Positions 1-8,366 are shown, counted from the first letter of the stretch. The stretch is 22,755 nucleotides of DNA from an uncultured Rothia sp. (GCF_937976295.1 NZ_CALJRY010000287.1:1-22755), one strand, 5' to 3'. Translations and numbers: made by a program. Notes: a model not told the origin generated them from the sequence alone.

Positions 1-36
1 AGCAATGCCCCCTCCAATACCAACGATAATGCGCAT
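1..36 (-). CDS. coaBC: CoaBC (phosphopantothenoylcysteine synthetase/decarboxylase), N-terminal 12 codons only
   Basis: The last 36 bases, read on the minus strand, give an ATG followed by MRIIVGIGGGIA, the typical opening of the flavoprotein decarboxylase (CoaC) half of bifunctional CoaBC, with the glycine-rich GGGIA stretch that begins the family's Rossmann-like fold. A TGA lies in frame three codons before the ATG, so this start is the only one available. The gene runs out of the window. CoaBC joins cysteine to phosphopantothenate and decarboxylates the product in coenzyme A synthesis. It lies 30 bases downstream of rpoZ on the same strand, as in other actinobacteria (gmk-rpoZ-coaBC), and is probably co-transcribed with it. 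The call rests on 12 residues plus gene order. Confidence 0.75.
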   Translation of the reverse strand, partial: MRIIVGIGGGIA

Positions 37-66
37 GGTACGTCAAAGAATCCTTGTAGAAGCAGA

Positions 67-525
67 TTACTCAGCGGACTCGTCGAGGATAACCTCTTCG
101 ATAGCGATAACCTCTTCGCTACCTGCGGGGATGTACTCCTCCTCGATAGCGCCAGAGAACTCAGCCGCGCTGAAATCAATCACAGCGGACCGTTCCTCGG
201 GAACCGGGTAGCCGTCCTCGTCGAACTTTTCGCCCGGGCGGTGCTCCGCCACAACACGGTCAGCAATGATTTCACGCATTGCCACCGACAGGGACTTCTC
301 GTTCGACTCAGCGTCAACCAGCGGGCCAACGTGCGCAGCAGTATTGTCCTGCAGGTTAGCGTAGTACGCGTTAATCTGGCGTGCACGGCGGGCACCGAAA
401 ATCACCAGGCCGTACTTGGACTCCGCCTTCTCAATCAGCGCGTCAGCGCTGGGGCTCACGATGCCCTCGGGAGCGACACCGTCAACGAAGTTGTAGTCCT
501 CGTGTTCCTTGATTTCGTTTGCCAC
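67..525 (-). CDS. rpoZ: RNA polymerase omega subunit
   Basis: This encodes the small omega subunit, which helps RNA polymerase assemble by chaperoning beta-prime. The core motif GARRARQINAYY, near residues 44-55, is the conserved omega signature. I start at the GTG at 525, because GGAG lies six bases upstream (532-535); an in-frame TTG at 537 would put that ribosome site inside the gene. The product is 152 residues, longer than the usual 80-110, because of a C-terminal tail very rich in Glu, Asp and Ile (EEEYIPAGSEEVIAIEE). Long acidic tails occur in some actinobacterial omegas, but its role here is unknown. It sits between gmk and coaBC. A strong terminator separates it from gmk, so it probably has its own promoter. 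Confidence 0.93.
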   Translation of the reverse strand: MANEIKEHEDYNFVDGVAPEGIVSPSADALIEKAESKYGLVIFGARRARQINAYYANLQDNTAAHVGPLVDAESNEKSLSVAMREIIADRVVAEHRPGEKFDEDGYPVPEERSAVIDFSAAEFSGAIEEEYIPAGSEEVIAIEEVILDESAE

Positions 526-634
526 TAAAAACTCCAAATAGCTTGATGGAATGTACGTACCGAACGCCCCCGCACACCGTTCGCGCTATGGCGCAAACCG
601 GGCACACTGAGGGCACGGTCAAAACTAAAGAACT

Positions 635-640
635 ATTCTA
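635..640 (-). promoter_or_regulatory. Possible rpoZ -10 element
   Basis: On the minus strand TAGAAT reads as a good -10 hexamer about 110 bases before the rpoZ start. I see no convincing -35 at 17-18 bases upstream. The need for a promoter is real, since the gmk terminator lies just upstream, but the exact site is tentative. Confidence 0.3.
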
Positions 641-696
641 CCCTCTCAACGGCTAAAACGCACGTACCAGCCCATACAAAAGATGTCAGCCCAGAC

Positions 697-740
697 AAAA
701 AAGGTGGGGGCTCCGAAGAAAACTCTTCGAAACCCCCACC
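697..740 (-). terminator. Intrinsic terminator after gmk
   Basis: GGTGGGGG (703-710) pairs with CCCCCACC (733-740), and inside it CGAAGA (714-719) pairs with TCTTCG (724-729). Read on the minus strand the stem is followed at once by TTTTTT (697-702). This is a textbook rho-independent terminator ending the gmk transcript and separating it from rpoZ. Confidence 0.9.
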
Positions 741-813
741 CTTCACAACGCCTCACGGCGGAACTACAGGTCGGAAGAAACTCTAGCCCCACCGCAAACG
801 CAAAGCATGCAGA

Positions 814-1371
814 TTAGGCGGCGCCAATCAGCTCAGCAATCTCCTTCGCCGCACGCTCAACAGTGTCGTTGACGACCGTGACGTCAAATTCCTTCTCAGC
901 AGCCAGCTCAACCTTCGCGGTTTCAAGGCGACGAGCCTGCTCCTGCTCACTCTCGGTACCTCGACCCACCAGACGCGACACCAGCTCATCCCAGCTCGGA
1001 GGAGCCAAGAAAATCAGGCGGGCATCAGGCATGGTCTCGCGAATCTGGCGAGCACCCTGCAGGTCAATCTCAAGGATCACCGGGCGGCCAGCGTCCAGGG
1101 CCTCCTGGACCTTAGCGCGCGGAGTACCGTACTTGTTCTTACCGTGCACCACAGCGTACTCAAGCATCTGACCGTCAGCAATCATCTGGTCAAACTCTTC
1201 CATCGAAACGAAATAGTAGTGAGTACCGTCAACCTCACCGGGGCGAGGATCACGAGTAGTAGCGGAAACAGAGAACCACACGTTCGGGTAGTTCTCACGA
1301 ATGTACTGGCACACCGTACCCTTGCCAACAGCAGTGGGGCCAGCCAGTACGGTGAGAGTCGGCTGAGACAT
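814..1371 (-). CDS. gmk: Guanylate kinase
   Basis: This cytosolic enzyme converts GMP and ATP to GDP and ADP, feeding GTP and dGTP pools. The 185-residue product is of normal length. It has the P-loop GPTAVGKGT at residues 11-19, the GMP-binding stretch SATTRDPRPGE with the conserved TTR-x-PR-x-GE pattern, and the following YYFVS. Downstream, ILEIDLQGARQI matches the conserved core acid of the family. The start ATG at 1371 has AAGGA a few bases upstream. It follows mihF by 41 bases on the same strand and is ended by a strong terminator, so mihF-gmk is likely a two-gene transcript. Confidence 0.97.
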   Translation of the reverse strand: MSQPTLTVLAGPTAVGKGTVCQYIRENYPNVWFSVSATTRDPRPGEVDGTHYYFVSMEEFDQMIADGQMLEYAVVHGKNKYGTPRAKVQEALDAGRPVILEIDLQGARQIRETMPDARLIFLAPPSWDELVSRLVGRGTESEQEQARRLETAKVELAAEKEFDVTVVNDTVERAAKEIAELIGAA

Positions 1372-1412
1372 AGCTTCCTTACTGCGCCTTCATCGGCTGA
1401 AGGCACGAGGTA

Positions 1413-1793
1413 TTAGGGCTGAGAAGATTCAGAAGGCAGAGTATTAGTCCTGCGACGTGCACGGTTCAAATACCGCGAATTACGGTTGAAGTACTCCACC
1501 ATCTTGCGACGCTGGTGTACACCAAGGCCGCCAAGGCGGCGAGTCGGTGCAATATGAAGTTCTTCAATGATGCGTTCAGCTCGAACGGCACCAATGCCCG
1601 GAAGTGCGCGCAACATCTGCCCCACCGGCATTTTAGCCAGTGCAGGGTCGGAATCGACCATGTCGAGCACCTGACGCACGGAAAGTTCACGGTCACTCAG
1701 TGCACGCTTAATTTCCTGGCGGTGTGCTCGGGCAAGTACTGCCTTCTCGCGGGCGGAGGCGCGCGCATCCTCAGTTAGCGGAGTCAGCGGCAT
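1413..1793 (-). CDS. mihF: Integration host factor, actinobacterial type (mIHF)
   Basis: This is a nucleoid-associated DNA-binding protein of the mycobacterial IHF family, unrelated in sequence to enterobacterial IHF. It is essential in mycobacteria and affects DNA architecture. Recognisable parts are the N-terminal helix rich in Ala/Arg (residues 8-32), the helix-two-turn-helix region around LPGIGAVRAERIIEELHI (64-81), and the basic segment TRRLGGLGVHQRRKM. The tail (RARRRTNTLPSESSQP) is basic, then polar, and may add non-specific DNA contacts. I choose the ATG at 1793, because GGGGA lies seven bases upstream; an ATG at 1808 has no ribosome site but is almost at the predicted transcription start, so leaderless initiation there cannot be excluded. 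It lies between pyrF and gmk, its usual actinobacterial place. Confidence 0.92.
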   Translation of the reverse strand: MPLTPLTEDARASAREKAVLARAHRQEIKRALSDRELSVRQVLDMVDSDPALAKMPVGQMLRALPGIGAVRAERIIEELHIAPTRRLGGLGVHQRRKMVEYFNRNSRYLNRARRRTNTLPSESSQP

Positions 1794-1816
1794 GGTTGGG
1801 TCCCCCATTTCTGCGA

Positions 1817-1822
1817 GTTATA
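1817..1822 (-). promoter_or_regulatory. Likely mihF promoter -10 element
   Basis: TATAAC on the minus strand lies 8 bases before the ATG at 1808 and about 23 before the preferred start at 1793. The surroundings are AT-rich, unlike the flanking genes. A -35 box is weak (TTACAT at a long spacing). The placement predicts a very short or absent leader. Confidence 0.45.
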
Positions 1823-1992
1823 GAATTTTACTTATCAACTAATGTAACACGGATAGCGCGAGAACCCTCGATCCACCCGCGGCACTCACCCACGCACCAA
1901 CAATGCGTCTACGCACGTCAGCACGTAAATATCAGGGAGTACCCCTATAGCATAGCGGAGTATTCGCCCTATCAAAAGTGGAGCCACACACG

Positions 1993-2031
1993 CACCTCAT
2001 AGAGCGGGCACACTCCCCCGCCACAGAGGTG
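1993..2031. repeat. Half copy of palindromic extragenic repeat (element C)
   Basis: CACCTC (1993-1998) pairs with GAGGTG (2026-2031), and GCGGG (2004-2008) with CCCGC (2017-2021). The stretch GAGCGGGCACAC-TCCCCCGCC closely matches GAGGGGGCAC-TCCCCCGCC in the full element at 19031-19087, in the same orientation, with two extra bases. The left half of the full element is not visible here. Confidence 0.5.
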
Positions 2032-2123
2032 AGCAAACTCGCATCGGTGCGAGTGTGCGGCAGCAAAATATGCATGAAGATGTACCGAAAAAATGCGATA
2101 AAACAGGCACGAGTAGAGGGCGC

Positions 2124-2190
2124 AAAAAGGAGAGGCGCGCACCCCGAGCAGACTCTCAACAGAATCCACCCGTAAGCACACGCCCCTCTC
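2124..2190 (-). terminator. Possible pyr operon terminator after pyrF
   Basis: Read on the minus strand, GAGAGG at 2190-2185 pairs with CCTCTC at 2135-2130 (with a further CGTG/CGCG after a two-base bulge), followed after CC-like bases by TTTTT (2128-2124). The loop is long (over 40 bases), so it is weaker than the gmk or nusB terminators. Confidence 0.4.
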
Positions 2191-2204
2191 ACACAACACG
2201 CGAA

Positions 2205-3062
2205 CTATGCGCCGCGAGCCGCCAACAGGTCATCACGAGCCGCCTGCGCAGCCTTCGCCAAACCCTCAACCGACGGGCCAGCAGCCAGCACGCCACGGCT
2301 AGAGTTCACCAGCACCTGCGACTCAACGCCAGCAAACACGCGGTACAGATCAGCCGCCGAAGCGCCCTGAGCACCATAACCCGGCGACAGAATCGGACCG
2401 TTGAACACGCTCAGGTCAATACCCAAATCAACCAGCGCCTGACCAACAGTCGCGCCAACCACCAGGCCGCACGGGCCCATCTGCTCCCACTGGCGGGAAG
2501 CATTCTCAGCGGTAGCCGCAGCGATAATACGCTTAGCCACAGCGCCCTCGGACTCCGACGCGCCCACGTGCTGAACGCTCTTACCCTCGGGGTTCGAGGT
2601 CAACGCCAGCACGAAAGTGCCGCGGTCATTCTCATCCGCCAAATCCAGCGCCGGACGCAGCGACTCAAAACCCAGGTACGGGCTCAAAGTCACCGAATCG
2701 GTACCCAGCGGCGAGGAGGAGCCGAGCCACGCATCCGCGTACGCCTTCATGGTCGAACCGATATCGCCGCGCTTAGCGTCAGCAACAATCAGCACACCAT
2801 CAGCGGCAGCGCGGGCAAACAGCGCCTCCAGCACAGCAAGACCAGCCGAACCGTGACGCTCAAACAGCGCCACCTGAGGCTTCAACGCCGCCGCAAACGG
2901 GGCGCAACCCTCATAGACCGCCTCAGTAAAAGCAGCCAGACCGGCAGCGGAATCCTCAAGACCCCACTGCTCCAGCAGGTTCGGATGCGGGTCAATACCC
3001 ACACACAGCGGGCCGCGCTCCGCCATCGCCTTCGCCAGACGATCACCAAAAGCAACGGACAT
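2205..3062 (-). CDS. pyrF: Orotidine 5'-phosphate decarboxylase (type 2)
   Basis: PyrF removes CO2 from OMP to make UMP, the last step of de novo pyrimidine synthesis. At 285 residues, with VGIDPHP near the N-terminus (residues 21-27), it belongs to the longer mycobacterial-type family rather than the 230-residue E. coli type. The catalytic Asp-Lys-x-x-Asp array is visible as ADAKRGDIGST (D95, K97, D100). The phosphate-binding region near the C-terminus includes SPGYGAQGAS. Its ATG at 3062 overlaps the carB stop by one base (TAATG), which implies translational coupling. It is the last gene of the pyr operon, with a possible terminator after it. Confidence 0.95.
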   Translation of the reverse strand: MSVAFGDRLAKAMAERGPLCVGIDPHPNLLEQWGLEDSAAGLAAFTEAVYEGCAPFAAALKPQVALFERHGSAGLAVLEALFARAAADGVLIVADAKRGDIGSTMKAYADAWLGSSSPLGTDSVTLSPYLGFESLRPALDLADENDRGTFVLALTSNPEGKSVQHVGASESEGAVAKRIIAAATAENASRQWEQMGPCGLVVGATVGQALVDLGIDLSVFNGPILSPGYGAQGASAADLYRVFAGVESQVLVNSSRGVLAAGPSVEGLAKAAQAARDDLLAARGA

Positions 3063-6000
3063 TACGCCTCGCCACCCTCAGAACGAGCATCCACAGCGGC
3101 AGCCAGCTGAACGCCGTGCTCCTGCAGGCTCATGATGTCCCAGCTGTGCTCACGCAGAGCAGTAATCGCCTGAACAGCCGCAGCGAACTCAGAAATGGTA
3201 GTCATGACCGGGCAGCCCACCGAAACCGCAGCGGCACGAATCTCGTAACCATCGCTACGAGCAGCACCACCGGCAGGGGTGTTCAGAATCAGGTCAATAT
3301 CACCATTGCGGACCATGTCCACAATCGAGTGGTCGCCATTCGCCTCAGCGAACTTCGAAGTCACCAGAATCGAGTTCAGGCCGTTACGGCGCAGAACCTC
3401 AGCGGTACCACCGGTCGAAACGATCTCAAAGCCCAGCGACTCCAGCATCTTCGCGTAAATAATGACGTTACGCTTATCGTGGTTAGCCACCGAAATGAAC
3501 ACCTTACCGGAGGTCGGCAGCGGCGAACCAGCACCAGCCTGAGCCTTCGCGAACGCGGTGTCATAGTGCTTATCCAGACCCATGACCTCACCGGTCGAAC
3601 GCATCTCCGGGCTCAGCAGCGAATCCACCACAACACCCTCGGGGGTGCGGAAACGAGCGAACGGCAGAACCGCAGCCTTTACAGCAATCGCAGTCTCCTC
3701 AGGCAAGGATGCGCCGTCCATGTTCTGCGGCAGGTAGCCCTCAGCCTTCAGCTCAGCAATGCTCTTACCCAGACCAATCAGCACAGCAGCCTTAGCCATC
3801 TGCACGCCGGTAGCCTTCGACACGAACGGAACAGTACGGGACGCACGCGGGTTCGCCTCAATCACGTACAGGTTCTCAGACACGTACGCGAACTGAATGT
3901 TAATCAGGCCGCGCACACCGGTGCCGCGAGCAATCTTCTCGGTAGCGTCCTTCACCTTCGCGATGATGTCCGGGCCGAGAGTAATCGGAGGCAGAGTACA
4001 GGAGGAGTCACCCGAGTGAATACCGGCTTCCTCAATGTGCTCCATGACGCCGCCCAGGTACAGCTCCTCGCCGTCGAACAGGGCGTCAACGTCAATCTCG
4101 ATAGCGTCCTCAAGGAACTTATCAATCAGAGCAGGCTGCGAAGGCGAAACCTCGGTAGCGTTCTCCAGGTAGCGTGCCAGGTTCGCCTCATCGTAGACAA
4201 TCTCCATGCCACGGCCGCCCAGCACGTACGAGGGACGAACCAGAACCGGGTAACCAATCTCGTCAGCGATGCGCTTAGCACCCTCGAAAGTGAACGCGGT
4301 ACCGTTCTTGGGCGAAATCAGGCCGCCCTCCTCCAGCACGCGGGAGAACTCGCCGCGGTCCTCAGCCAGGTCAATAGCCTCGGGGGTGGTACCCAGAATC
4401 GGCACGCCCGCATCCTTCAGGGCACGAGCCAGCTTCAGCGGAGTCTGACCGCCCAGCTGAACGAACACGCCCATCAGACCGCCGGTACGACGCTCCGACT
4501 CAACAATCTCAAGCACATCCTCAAGGGTCAGCGGCTCAAAGTACAGGCGAGTCGAAATATCGTAGTCAGTCGAAACAGTCTCAGGGTTGCAGTTGACCAT
4601 GACGGTCTCGTAACCGAGCGAACGCAGCACCAGCGAAGCGTGCACACAAGAGTAGTCGAACTCGATACCCTGACCGATACGGTTCGGGCCCGAACCCAGA
4701 ATCATAATCGAGGGCTTCTCGTGGTGCGCAACCTCATCCTCCAGGTCGTAGGAGGAGTAGTGGTACGGAGTGAACGCCTCAAACTCGGCAGCACAGGTGT
4801 CAACAGTCTTGAAGACCGGGCGGATACCCAGAGCGTGGCGAACACCGCGCACAACATCCTCAGAAGAGCCGATAATCTCAGCAATCTGAGCGTCCGAGAA
4901 ACCGTGACGCTTAGCCAGCTTCAAGGTCTCCGGGTCAAGGTTGTCACGCTTAGCGTGAACCACGCCGGCAACCTCATTCAGCAGCACCAGCTGATCCAGG
5001 AACCACGGGTCAATCTTGGTTGCCTCGTGCAGCTGCTCCACGGTAGCGCCAGCCAGCAGAGCCTGCTGAACCTGGTAGATACGCTGAGTGGTCGGAACCT
5101 TCGTCTTCTCAATCAGCTCAGCCAGCTCAGCCTCAGACAGCGACAGCGGCTTGAACGAGAAGGACGCACCCTTCTGCTCCAGCGAACGCATCGCCTTCTG
5201 CAGAGCCTCAGTGAAGTTACGGCCCAGAGCCATAGCCTCACCAACACTCTTCATGGTGGTGGTCAGGGTCGGGTCAGCAGCCGGGAACTTCTCAAACGCG
5301 AAGCGCGGAACCTTCACGACCACGTAGTCGAGGGTCGGCTCGAAGGACGCCGGGGTCTTCTGGGTAATATCGTTCGGAATCTCATCCAGGGTGTAACCCA
5401 GGGACAGCTTGGTCGCAATCTTCGCAATCGGGAAGCCGGTAGCCTTCGACGCGAGCGCCGAAGAACGAGACACGCGCGGGTTCATCTCAATGACGATGAT
5501 GCGGCCGGTCTTCGGGTCAATCGCGAACTGGATGTTACAACCACCGGTGTCCACGCCAACCTCACGAATCACGTTGATTGCGATGTCGCGCAGCTTCTGG
5601 AACTCACGGTCGGTCAGGGTCAGCGCGGGGGCGACGGTGATGGAGTCACCGGTGTGCACGCCCACGGGGTCGAAGTTTTCGATGGAGCAGACGACCACGA
5701 CGTTGTCGTTGGTGTCACGCATCATCTCCAGCTCGTATTCCTTCCAGCCGAGGATGGACTCCTCCAGCAGGACCTCGCTGGTCGGCGAGTACTGAATACC
5801 GGCACCGGCAATACGGTAGAGGTCTTCCTCGTTGTATGCCATACCCGAGCCGAGACCACCCATCGTGAAGGAGGGGCGGACCACCATCGGGTAGCCCAGC
5901 TCCTTAGCGGCTTCCAGCGCCTCCGGCATGGAGTGAACAATCACCGAGCGTGCAGACTCGCCGCCGGCGCGCTCCACCACGCCCTTGAATGCTTCACGGT

Positions 6001-6382
6001 CCTCACCGAGGTTAATCGCCTCAATGTTTGCGCCGATGAGCTCAACATTGTACTTGGCGAGCACGCCGCGCTCATCCAGGGAGATTGCCGCGTTCAGCGC
6101 GGTCTGACCACCCAGGGTCGGCAGGATTGCGTCCGGCTTTTCCTTCTCGATGATCTTCTCAATCACCTCGGGGGTGATGGGTTCAATGTAGGTGGCGTCC
6201 GCGAACTCGGGGTCGGTCATGATGGTTGCCGGGTTCGAGTTCACGAGGATGACGCGCACGCCCTCCTCCTTCAGCACGCGCAGCGCCTGAGTGCCGGAGT
6301 AGTCGAATTCCGCTGCCTGACCGATGACGATGGGGCCGGAACCGATGACGAGGACGCTATTAAGGTCAGTACGACGAGGCAT
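3062..6382 (-). CDS. carB: Carbamoyl-phosphate synthase large subunit
   Basis: This is the synthetase subunit that uses bicarbonate, two ATP and ammonia delivered from CarA to make carbamoyl phosphate for pyrimidines and arginine. The 1106 residues are full length. The two homologous ATP-grasp halves are plain: the first opens with VLVIGSGPIVIGQAAEFDYS, the second with IMILGSGPNRIGQGIEFDYS around residue 560. Each half contains GQTALN or GQTPLK and a later EMNPRVSRSS or EANPRASRTV metal-binding segment. The C-terminal regulatory MGS-like domain (ISVANHDKRNVI onward, with VSTGGTAEVL) is present. The ATG follows directly on the carA TAA (TAAATG), consistent with coupled, balanced subunit synthesis. 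Confidence 0.98.
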   Translation of the reverse strand: MPRRTDLNSVLVIGSGPIVIGQAAEFDYSGTQALRVLKEEGVRVILVNSNPATIMTDPEFADATYIEPITPEVIEKIIEKEKPDAILPTLGGQTALNAAISLDERGVLAKYNVELIGANIEAINLGEDREAFKGVVERAGGESARSVIVHSMPEALEAAKELGYPMVVRPSFTMGGLGSGMAYNEEDLYRIAGAGIQYSPTSEVLLEESILGWKEYELEMMRDTNDNVVVVCSIENFDPVGVHTGDSITVAPALTLTDREFQKLRDIAINVIREVGVDTGGCNIQFAIDPKTGRIIVIEMNPRVSRSSALASKATGFPIAKIATKLSLGYTLDEIPNDITQKTPASFEPTLDYVVVKVPRFAFEKFPAADPTLTTTMKSVGEAMALGRNFTEALQKAMRSLEQKGASFSFKPLSLSEAELAELIEKTKVPTTQRIYQVQQALLAGATVEQLHEATKIDPWFLDQLVLLNEVAGVVHAKRDNLDPETLKLAKRHGFSDAQIAEIIGSSEDVVRGVRHALGIRPVFKTVDTCAAEFEAFTPYHYSSYDLEDEVAHHEKPSIMILGSGPNRIGQGIEFDYSCVHASLVLRSLGYETVMVNCNPETVSTDYDISTRLYFEPLTLEDVLEIVESERRTGGLMGVFVQLGGQTPLKLARALKDAGVPILGTTPEAIDLAEDRGEFSRVLEEGGLISPKNGTAFTFEGAKRIADEIGYPVLVRPSYVLGGRGMEIVYDEANLARYLENATEVSPSQPALIDKFLEDAIEIDVDALFDGEELYLGGVMEHIEEAGIHSGDSSCTLPPITLGPDIIAKVKDATEKIARGTGVRGLINIQFAYVSENLYVIEANPRASRTVPFVSKATGVQMAKAAVLIGLGKSIAELKAEGYLPQNMDGASLPEETAIAVKAAVLPFARFRTPEGVVVDSLLSPEMRSTGEVMGLDKHYDTAFAKAQAGAGSPLPTSGKVFISVANHDKRNVIIYAKMLESLGFEIVSTGGTAEVLRRNGLNSILVTSKFAEANGDHSIVDMVRNGDIDLILNTPAGGAARSDGYEIRAAAVSVGCPVMTTISEFAAAVQAITALREHSWDIMSLQEHGVQLAAAVDARSEGGEA

Positions 6383-7570
6383 TTATGCTTCCTTTGCAGT
6401 CTTGGTTGCGACCATCAGGTCGATGAAACGGTCAAAGAGGTAGGCGGAATCGTGCGGGCCCGCAGCAGCCTCGGGGTGGTACTGCACGGAGAACGCGGGG
6501 ATGTCCTTACAGGTCAGGCCCTCAACCACGTTGTCGTTCAGACCCACGTGGGAGACCATGACCTGACCGAACTCGGCGTTCGGTGCGGTCACGTAGTCGC
6601 CAATCGGCGCGTCCACAGCGAAGCCGTGGTTATGCGCGGTGATTTCAACCTTGCCGGTGGTCTTGTCCATGACCGGCTGGTTGATGCCGCGGTGACCGAA
6701 GGGCAGCTTGTAGGTGCCGAAGCCCAGGGCGCGGCCGAGCAGCTGGTTACCGAAGCAGATGCCGAAGAACGGGGTGCCCTTACGCAGCACGCCCTGCAGC
6801 AGCTCAACCTGCTCGTCAGCGGTTGCCGGGTCACCGGGGCCGTTGGAGAAGAACACGCCGTCGGGGTTGTAGGAGTAGATGTCCTCGAGGGTTGCGTTTG
6901 CGGGCAGCACGTGCACGCGCACGCCACGCTCAGCGAAACGCTGCGGGGTCATCGACTTGATGCCCAGGTCCAGGGCAACGATGGTTGCAACCGGGGGTGC
7001 GAACCAGTTGAACTGGTGCGGCTCAACGGTGTAAGCGGTGTCAACCGAAACGGAGTCAGCGAGCTTACGGCCGGCCATCGGCTCGGAGGCGCGCACCTCC
7101 TCCAGCAGTTCAGCTTCGGGGCGTTCTGCGTGCTCACCGGAGAACACGCCCGCACGCATCGAACCGCTCGAACGCAGGCGGCGGGTCAGGGCGCGAGTGT
7201 CAATGCCCTGAATACCGACGATGCCCTGCTCGATAAGCTCTTCGTCGAGGGTACGCTCAGAACGCCAGTTGGACGCCACACGTGCTGCGTCGCGAACCAC
7301 GTAGCCGGCAACCCAAATCTTGCGGGACTCAGCGTCGGTGGTGTTCACGCCGGTGTTGCCAATATGGGGAGCGGTCTGAACCACAATCTGACCCGCGTAG
7401 GAGGGGTCGGTCAGGGTTTCCTGGTAGCCGGTCATGCCGGTCGAGAAAACCGCCTCGCCCAGGGACGCGCCGGTTGCGCCGTAGCCGTAGCCGCGGTAGA
7501 CGGTGCCGTCCTCCAGGACGAGCAGCGCGCGGTCCGTACGCAGGGCGCCGGATCGTGTCATGTCAGTCAT
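6383..7570 (-). CDS. carA: Carbamoyl-phosphate synthase small (glutaminase) subunit
   Basis: CarA hydrolyses glutamine and channels the ammonia to CarB. The 395-residue product has the N-terminal CPSase small-chain domain (GYGYGATGASLGEAVFSTG, then GYQETLTDPSY) and a C-terminal class I amidotransferase domain. The oxyanion region is FFSNGPGDP (240-248), the nucleophile is C272 in GICFGNQLLG, and H365 and E367 in SVQYHPEA complete the triad, so the enzyme should be active. The start ATG at 7570 has AAGGA eight bases upstream; an internal ATG three codons later is possible but less well placed. It lies 144 bases after the small membrane protein gene, the widest gap in the operon. Confidence 0.97.
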   Translation of the reverse strand: MTDMTRSGALRTDRALLVLEDGTVYRGYGYGATGASLGEAVFSTGMTGYQETLTDPSYAGQIVVQTAPHIGNTGVNTTDAESRKIWVAGYVVRDAARVASNWRSERTLDEELIEQGIVGIQGIDTRALTRRLRSSGSMRAGVFSGEHAERPEAELLEEVRASEPMAGRKLADSVSVDTAYTVEPHQFNWFAPPVATIVALDLGIKSMTPQRFAERGVRVHVLPANATLEDIYSYNPDGVFFSNGPGDPATADEQVELLQGVLRKGTPFFGICFGNQLLGRALGFGTYKLPFGHRGINQPVMDKTTGKVEITAHNHGFAVDAPIGDYVTAPNAEFGQVMVSHVGLNDNVVEGLTCKDIPAFSVQYHPEAAAGPHDSAYLFDRFIDLMVATKTAKEA

Positions 7571-7714
7571 GCTCTTCTTCCTTTTCTCTGGTGTTCTCCC
7601 CCGCTTCCTGTACGGCCTCTACCGTGCAGGTTCCGGGGTAGTCTATGGTGCCTTCGGCGGGGTGTTCGCCTGCCGTGGGGCAAAATCTATGGGTTTCGCG
7701 GTTTATCCGGGGAT

Positions 7715-8254
7715 TTAGGCTTCCGGTTCTGCCGCCCACTTCTCGGGCGCATCCACCGCGTTCGGGGCGATGCGGCGCAGCTCCCGCAGTACCGCCTGCT
7801 TGTCCTCGGCGTAGCGGGTGCGGAAGCCGGTCTGCACGCGGTGACCGTCCAGGGTCCAACCAATCACAACCAGGCCGTTCTTCTCCACAACCTTGCCCGC
7901 CATACCGCGGTCGGTGGTGATGACAGCGAGCTTCTTCGCCGGAATCCACAGGTCCTTCGCGCCGTTACGGGTGAAGATGATGCTGTCCGGATAAATCAGC
8001 AGGGTGGACTTGCTCTTGAAACCCAGCGAATCGAAACCCACGCGGTCCAGCCAGTTACCGAAAATCGTGGTGCTGACGTACTCACCCTCGAAAGCGGCGT
8101 CAGCGGTCATGCCCTCGTAGCGTTCGGGAACTTCCTTGAGGGAGCCGAACATGTTCGCCTGGCGTGCCAGGCGCGAGCGCCATCCGTGCCACATGCCGTA
8201 GATGCACAGGGCCACAATGGCCAGGCAGACGATGGCGGTAATCAGCTTTCCCAC
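7715..8254 (-). CDS. Small membrane-anchored protein of the pyr operon (PH-like domain)
   Basis: Function unknown. The 179-residue product has one hydrophobic N-terminal segment (about residues 3-21, KLITAIVCLAIVALCIYGM), then basic residues (WRSRLARQ), suggesting a single membrane span with the rest cytoplasmic. The soluble part is beta-rich (GEYVSTTIFGNWLDR, STLLIYPDSIIFTR, LVVIGWTLDG) and resembles the bacterial PH-like domain of proteins found between pyrC and carA in actinobacteria, such as M. tuberculosis Rv1382. I choose GTG at 8254, where the hydrophobic segment begins; an earlier in-frame GTG at 8329 lies inside a strong hairpin and would add 25 low-complexity residues. Its conserved place in the operon suggests a link to pyrimidine synthesis, but no role is shown. 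Confidence 0.8.
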   Translation of the reverse strand: MGKLITAIVCLAIVALCIYGMWHGWRSRLARQANMFGSLKEVPERYEGMTADAAFEGEYVSTTIFGNWLDRVGFDSLGFKSKSTLLIYPDSIIFTRNGAKDLWIPAKKLAVITTDRGMAGKVVEKNGLVVIGWTLDGHRVQTGFRTRYAEDKQAVLRELRRIAPNAVDAPEKWAAEPEA

Positions 8255-8309
8255 GGGGTTTCTCTTTCGGTCTTCGGTGGTCGATGGTGTGCAGTGAAGG
8301 AGTGGTGTA

Positions 8310-8338
8310 GGTGCGGGGGTCAGATTCACCCCCGCACC
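8310..8338. other. Perfect 11-bp hairpin between pyrC and the membrane protein gene
   Basis: GGTGCGGGGGT (8310-8320) and ACCCCCGCACC (8328-8338) form a perfect stem with a 7-base loop, starting 29 bases after the pyrC stop. Neither side has a run of T, so it does not look like a simple rho-independent terminator. It could slow decay of the upstream mRNA or partly reduce read-through. Confidence 0.7.
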
Positions 8339-8366
8339 CTCAAGATGCGGTTATTTCGCGGCGAAC

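Larger units (their letters stand above)
1809..2204. other. Non-coding interval between pyrF and mihF
   Basis: No credible gene is seen here; open frames crossing it are low-complexity extensions of antisense frames. It holds, from right to left, a possible pyr operon terminator (2124-2190), a 7-bp hairpin ACTCGCA/TGCGAGT with loop TCGG (2037-2054), a half copy of a palindromic repeat (1993-2031), and the mihF promoter region near 1820. Confidence 0.6.

Noticed and set aside
2037..2054. Hairpin ACTCGCA-TCGG-TGCGAGT as the pyr operon terminator
   Set aside because: No T run follows on either strand; the stem at 2130-2190 with TTTTT is a better candidate, though still weak.
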